From: an uncultured Ruminococcus sp.
GTDB lineage: Bacteria > Bacillota > Clostridia > Oscillospirales > Ruminococcaceae
Reading direction: 5' to 3'
DNA: 8,595 nt
Assembly (NCBI GenBank): GCA_946531975.1
Contig: CAMNAY010000063.1
Span: forward strand, 1-8,595
A program made the position numbers and the translations under genes. Shown in pieces: positions 5,482-8,595 of the stretch (its first letter is position 1; the number at the start of each line of letters is the position of its first letter). Below the pieces are notes generated by a model, which had not been told where the DNA came from, did not search any database, and saw only the letters and a program-made list of their open reading frames with translations.

Positions 5482-6587
5482 GCAGCTAAGGTAAATTCCG
5501 GAATCTGCTGTGTGATGCAGTGGATATTGCCGCCGCCAAGCAGAATTGCCCGCGCTGAGACTGGGACAATCTCGCGCCCTGGAATGCAGCCGCGCAGAAT
5601 CTCACATGCCCGTGCATCATCCGCCGCATATGCTCCGCCGAACTGCGGAACCAGCACACAGTCATTGCCGAAATAAAAGTTGACATAGGATGCGGCAAGG
5701 CGTTCGCCCGGCTCACGGGTATCCTCGCCTTCCGCAAAGACATACCCTTCGCACTCCTCTGCCGTCACACAGACCGGCTTGTGCGGCACCGGCAGCTTCG
5801 TGATCTTCAGGCGGCGCCCTTTTGCGTCGGTCTCACGCGACAGCACATCGAAATCCGCCAGCGACAACGCATACTGCGGGTCATCCGGATCCTCGCACCA
5901 CGCCAGCACGACCTCACCCGGCGCTGTAAATGCGCAGATATTGTCAATATGCTCGTTTGTCTCGTCATTGTAAATGCCGAACGGAATCCAGATAACCTTT
6001 TCCGCGCCGAGCATTTCCAGCAGCTTTGCCGTGATCTGCTCCTTCGTCATCTGCGGATTGCGGCCGCCGGAGAGCAGGCAGGATTCCGTGACCAGCACCG
6101 TGCCTTCGCCGTCGCAGTGAATCGCGCCGCCCTCCAGCACAAAGGGTCTCGCGTCATAGCAAGCCTTGTGCAGCGCTGCACAGACTGCATCCGCAGCCGC
6201 ATCGTCCTGCTGATAATCGGGGTACAGTCCGTCGAAATCGCCGCCCCATGCATTGAACTGCCACGAAATCCCGCGCAGTTCGCCTGTGCTGTCATTCCGG
6301 ACAAAGGTCGGCGCAACGTCCCGCGCCCATGCATCATCGGTCGGGATGTGCAGCAGTGTGACCGCTTCGGGAAGCATCGCCGCTGCAATCGTTGCAGTGC
6401 GGTCATTGACCAGCATATACACCTGCTCGCACTGCGACAGCCGCGCTGCGATCTCTGTGAATGCCCGCTGTGCGTCCTTTGCGCCGTGTGCCCATGAACC
6501 CGGACGCTCCGGAAAGATCATCACAGTCCCGTGATGCGGTTCAAATTCTGCCGGCATATGAAAGCCGTCTGTTTTCGGTGTGTTCAT
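5460..6587 (-). CDS. aguA: Agmatine deiminase (agmatine iminohydrolase)
   Basis: This enzyme hydrolyses agmatine to N-carbamoylputrescine and ammonia, linking arginine decarboxylase to putrescine. The protein is 375 residues, the usual length, and belongs to the peptidylarginine-deiminase-like guanidine-modifying (pentein) fold. The expected active-site residues are present: Asp90 in DAWARD (85-90), Glu152 in EGGAIH (152-157), His213 and Asp215 in NEHID (211-215), and the nucleophile Cys357 in GGGNIHC (351-357), the same number as in the Enterococcus faecalis enzyme as I recall it. The amino end (PAEFEPHHGTVMIFPERPGSW) is also typical. AAGGAG at 6599-6594 lies 6 nt before the ATG. It is the last gene of the minus-strand operon, 19 nt after a DUF3592-like gene. 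The next enzyme, N-carbamoylputrescine amidohydrolase (aguB), is not in the window. Confidence 0.95.
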   Translation of the reverse strand: MNTPKTDGFHMPAEFEPHHGTVMIFPERPGSWAHGAKDAQRAFTEIAARLSQCEQVYMLVNDRTATIAAAMLPEAVTLLHIPTDDAWARDVAPTFVRNDSTGELRGISWQFNAWGGDFDGLYPDYQQDDAAADAVCAALHKACYDARPFVLEGGAIHCDGEGTVLVTESCLLSGGRNPQMTKEQITAKLLEMLGAEKVIWIPFGIYNDETNEHIDNICAFTAPGEVVLAWCEDPDDPQYALSLADFDVLSRETDAKGRRLKITKLPVPHKPVCVTAEECEGYVFAEGEDTREPGERLAASYVNFYFGNDCVLVPQFGGAYAADDARACEILRGCIPGREIVPVSARAILLGGGNIHCITQQIPEFTLAAKETRCP

Positions 6588-6606
6588 AGCATGCTCCTTG
6601 GTATGT

Positions 6607-7062
6607 TTATCGCCACAGGTATTTTCCGGCTACAAATGCCATGCCGAGTGCCAGCAGGGCGAGCACAGTCATCATCACCGCATGGACAATGCAGTTCATC
6701 AGGCTTTTCGGCTCCCAGACATGATACCGGTTCTCCTTGTCTTTATAGATTTCCAGTGATCTTGTCTTGCCTGACGGCTGACTGCCGGATACCGTTTCAT
6801 ACGTGAAATACTCGTTGTTGACCTGCCATTTCCATGTGAGCTTATAATCATAATGCGCATCGTCACGCTTCTTTTCCTTCGATGAACGCACTAAGTCCGC
6901 CTTCACCGTGAAATGCTCCGAATGCTGATACCGGTACCGTTCCCGCAGCGGAGCCAGTCCGGACAGAAAAATCCATACAGCGACCGCACACAGCATCAGA
7001 CAGATCACCGGCATCATCACAAAGCGCGAAAAAAACTTCGCACCGTCGATTTTCTGCTTCAT
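6607..7062 (-). CDS. DUF3592-like membrane protein with two helices, function unknown
   Basis: The protein is 151 residues with one hydrophobic helix at about 15-35, a polar strand-rich region (about 40-115), and a second helix at about 121-146. The middle region has the look of DUF3592 proteins: a start like EHFTVKADLVRSS, then YDYKLTWKWQVNNEYFTYE (71-89), a SQPSGKTRSLEIYKDKENRY segment and a return to the membrane. The resemblance was judged by eye. The basic amino end implies that the loop is outside the cell. There is no clear ribosome binding site. The ATG lies only 8 nt after the nspC stop, so translation is probably coupled to nspC. It sits between two polyamine enzymes, but no link to their chemistry is visible. 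Confidence 0.75.
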   Translation of the reverse strand: MKQKIDGAKFFSRFVMMPVICLMLCAVAVWIFLSGLAPLRERYRYQHSEHFTVKADLVRSSKEKKRDDAHYDYKLTWKWQVNNEYFTYETVSGSQPSGKTRSLEIYKDKENRYHVWEPKSLMNCIVHAVMMTVLALLALGMAFVAGKYLWR

Positions 7063-7070
7063 ATGCGCCG

Positions 7071-8201
7071 TTACGAAAGCCTTTCCCTGAAATCATCATA
7101 GCCAAACTGCCGGATGATCTCACAGCCGCCTGATTCATGCTGAATCGCGATTGCGGGCAGGGGCATGCCGTTGAAGGTGTTGTTCTTGACCATGGAGTAG
7201 ATTGCCATGTCCTCGAAGGTCAGGCGGTCTCCGATCCGGATTTCGCGGTCAAAGCTGTAATCGCCGATGATATCTCCCGCAAGACAGGTGCGCGAAGACA
7301 GCCGGTATTCATACGGCTTCTCCCCCCACTTGCCGGAATCCTTCAGCGGCGGACGGTAGGGCATTTCCAGTACATCGGGCATGTGGCATGCTGCCGATGC
7401 ATCGAGAATCAGCACCTTGATCCCGTTCTCCACGATATCCATGACCTGCGTATCAAGCCAGCCGGCGTTCAGAGCGATCGCCTCGCCCGGTTCGAGATAG
7501 ACCTCGACGCCGTAGTGTTCGCGGATGCGCTTCACCAGTGAAATCAGCGCAGGTACGTCATAATCGGAGCGGGTGATGTGATGCCCGCCGCCGAGATTCA
7601 GCCACTTCATCTGCGGGATGAATTCCCCGAATTTCTCCTCAAATGCGGCAAAGGTTGTCAGCAGATCGTCTGCATTCTGCTCACAGAGCGTGTGAAAATG
7701 CAGACCCTCCACGCCTTTCAGCAGTTCGGGGCGGAAATTCGCGCGTGTCACACCGAGCCGCGAGCCCGGTGCGCAGGGGTCATAGATCGCGTGGTCGCCC
7801 TGTGTCGAGCATTCGGGGTTCACGCGGATGCCGACGCTGACGCCCGCCTGCTTCCAGACCGGACGGTATTTCTCAAGCTGATTGAACGAATTGAAGCTGA
7901 TATGATCGCAGAGGCGGCACAATTCAGAGAATTCATCCGGCGTGAACGCAGGCGCGAACACATGCGTTTCCTTGCCGAACTGCTCTCTGCCGAGCCGCGC
8001 TTCATACAGCCCGCTCGCAGTCGTGCCGCTGATGTACTGCGCAATCATCGGATACACCGCAAAGCATGAAAATGCCTTCTGCGCCAGCAGAATATGTGCG
8101 CCGCTCTCCTGCTCCACATGACGCAAAAGCTCCAGATTGCTCCGGAGCTTTGCCTCATCAATGATATAGCAGGGAGTCGGCAATTCCTGCCGCCGCATCA
8201 T
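7071..8201 (-). CDS. nspC: Carboxynorspermidine/carboxyspermidine decarboxylase
   Basis: This PLP enzyme of the alanine racemase (fold III) type decarboxylates carboxyspermidine to spermidine, or carboxynorspermidine to norspermidine. The protein is 376 residues, the family length. Visible motifs are the Schiff-base Lys42 in LLAQKAFS (38-45), RVNPE at 126-130, the glycine-rich phosphate site GGGHH at 204-208, EPGEA at 237-241, and TCLAGD at 305-310, whose Cys306 completes the active site of the partner subunit in the dimer. The KNNTFNG segment (339-345) is also characteristic. The first ATG (8201-8199) overlaps the TGA of the upstream dehydrogenase as ATGA. A second ATG follows at once and could be the true start; the ribosome binding site (GGTGGA) is poor, which fits translational coupling. 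With the dehydrogenase before it, this completes an S-adenosylmethionine-independent route to spermidine. Confidence 0.95.
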   Translation of the reverse strand: MMRRQELPTPCYIIDEAKLRSNLELLRHVEQESGAHILLAQKAFSCFAVYPMIAQYISGTTASGLYEARLGREQFGKETHVFAPAFTPDEFSELCRLCDHISFNSFNQLEKYRPVWKQAGVSVGIRVNPECSTQGDHAIYDPCAPGSRLGVTRANFRPELLKGVEGLHFHTLCEQNADDLLTTFAAFEEKFGEFIPQMKWLNLGGGHHITRSDYDVPALISLVKRIREHYGVEVYLEPGEAIALNAGWLDTQVMDIVENGIKVLILDASAACHMPDVLEMPYRPPLKDSGKWGEKPYEYRLSSRTCLAGDIIGDYSFDREIRIGDRLTFEDMAIYSMVKNNTFNGMPLPAIAIQHESGGCEIIRQFGYDDFRERLS

Positions 8202-8595
8202 TCCACCGTCTGCGGGTTCTCATCGACAACCCACGGCAGACCCCACTTGTTCAGCATATCCATAAACGGATCGGGGTCGAATTCCTCAATCGTGCGGGCA
8301 CCGGGATTGCGCCATGTTCCGTTCGCGACAAGCGCTGCACCGATCATCGCCGGAACGCCGGTCGTATAGGAAATCGCCTGAGAGCCGAGCTCCTTGTAGC
8401 ATTCCTGATGATCGCATACATTGTAAATGTAGATCGTCTTTTCCTTGCCGTCCTTCACGCCGGTGAAGATGCAGCCGATATTTGTCTTGCCGACGGTGCG
8501 CGGACCCAGCGATGCGGGGTCGGGCAGCAGCGCCTTCAGAAACTGGATCGGAACGATCTCCGTGCCGTTGAAATTGATCGGCGTGGTGGAGAGCA
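8198..8595 (-). CDS. Carboxynorspermidine/carboxyspermidine dehydrogenase (saccharopine dehydrogenase family), 3' part
   Basis: The frame is open from the window edge to the TGA at 8200-8198, giving the last 131 residues or so. It includes SLGPRTVGKTNIGC, a KEKTIYIYNVCDHQECY segment, GSQAISYTTGVPAMIGAA, and an ending EEFDPDPFMDMLNKWGLPW. These are typical of the carboxy-terminal half of carboxynorspermidine synthase, which couples a diamine (putrescine or diaminopropane) with aspartate semialdehyde using NADPH. The N-terminal Rossmann domain lies outside the window. A GTG at 8458 is in frame but internal and should not be taken as the start. The 4-nt ATGA overlap with nspC shows tight coupling of the two steps. 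Use of agmatine in place of putrescine, as in the carboxyaminopropylagmatine route, cannot be excluded from this part. Confidence 0.9.
   Translation of the reverse strand, partial: LSTTPINFNGTEIVPIQFLKALLPDPASLGPRTVGKTNIGCIFTGVKDGKEKTIYIYNVCDHQECYKELGSQAISYTTGVPAMIGAALVANGTWRNPGARTIEEFDPDPFMDMLNKWGLPWVVDENPQTVE

Noticed and set aside
5781..6497. A 238-codon plus-strand frame opposite aguA
   Set aside because: It is a shadow frame rich in Arg, Cys and His. aguA on the minus strand has all its active-site residues across the same stretch.

Overview
The window looks like chromosomal DNA from a moderately GC-rich, low-redundancy Firmicute, most likely a gut Clostridia of the Ruminococcus/Oscillospiraceae type. 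This is inferred from the protein families, the AAGGAGG-type ribosome binding sites, the near-consensus sigma-A promoters and the U-rich intrinsic terminators. I could not run a database search. No mobile element, CRISPR array, tRNA or rRNA was seen.

Layout. Bases 1-202 (minus strand) hold the 5' end of an ECF-type RNA polymerase sigma factor. Bases 203-824 are intergenic but dense in signals: phased TTGATT repeats, a strong promoter driving a candidate small RNA of about 88 nt that ends in an intrinsic terminator, then a perfect-consensus promoter (TTGACA-17-TATAAT) followed by a leader of about 187 nt with a candidate attenuator. From 825 to 5435 on the plus strand runs a probable operon: speA (arginine decarboxylase family), a YcxB-like small membrane protein, a short coding-like remnant, a three-helix membrane protein, a Suppressor-of-fused (SUFU)-like protein, and a speE-family aminopropyltransferase. 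From 8595 down to 5460 on the minus strand runs a converging operon: carboxynorspermidine/carboxyspermidine dehydrogenase (3' part only), carboxynorspermidine/carboxyspermidine decarboxylase (nspC), a DUF3592-like membrane protein, and agmatine deiminase (aguA). One bidirectional terminator at 5442-5481 closes both operons.

How the genes work together. This is a polyamine biosynthesis locus. SpeA would decarboxylate arginine to agmatine, and AguA would deiminate agmatine to N-carbamoylputrescine. An N-carbamoylputrescine amidohydrolase (aguB, not in the window) would release putrescine. The dehydrogenase and NspC would then join putrescine to aspartate semialdehyde and decarboxylate the product to spermidine. 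The speE homologue would normally need decarboxylated S-adenosylmethionine from speD, which is absent here. It also carries several substitutions at positions usually conserved in the substrate pocket, so its true substrates are an open question. The membrane proteins and the SUFU-like protein have no evident enzymatic part in the pathway.

The points I would look at first are the candidate small RNA with two exposed C-rich motifs (388-476), the possible attenuation control of speA (638-824), and the unusual speE active site beside a complete carboxyspermidine route.
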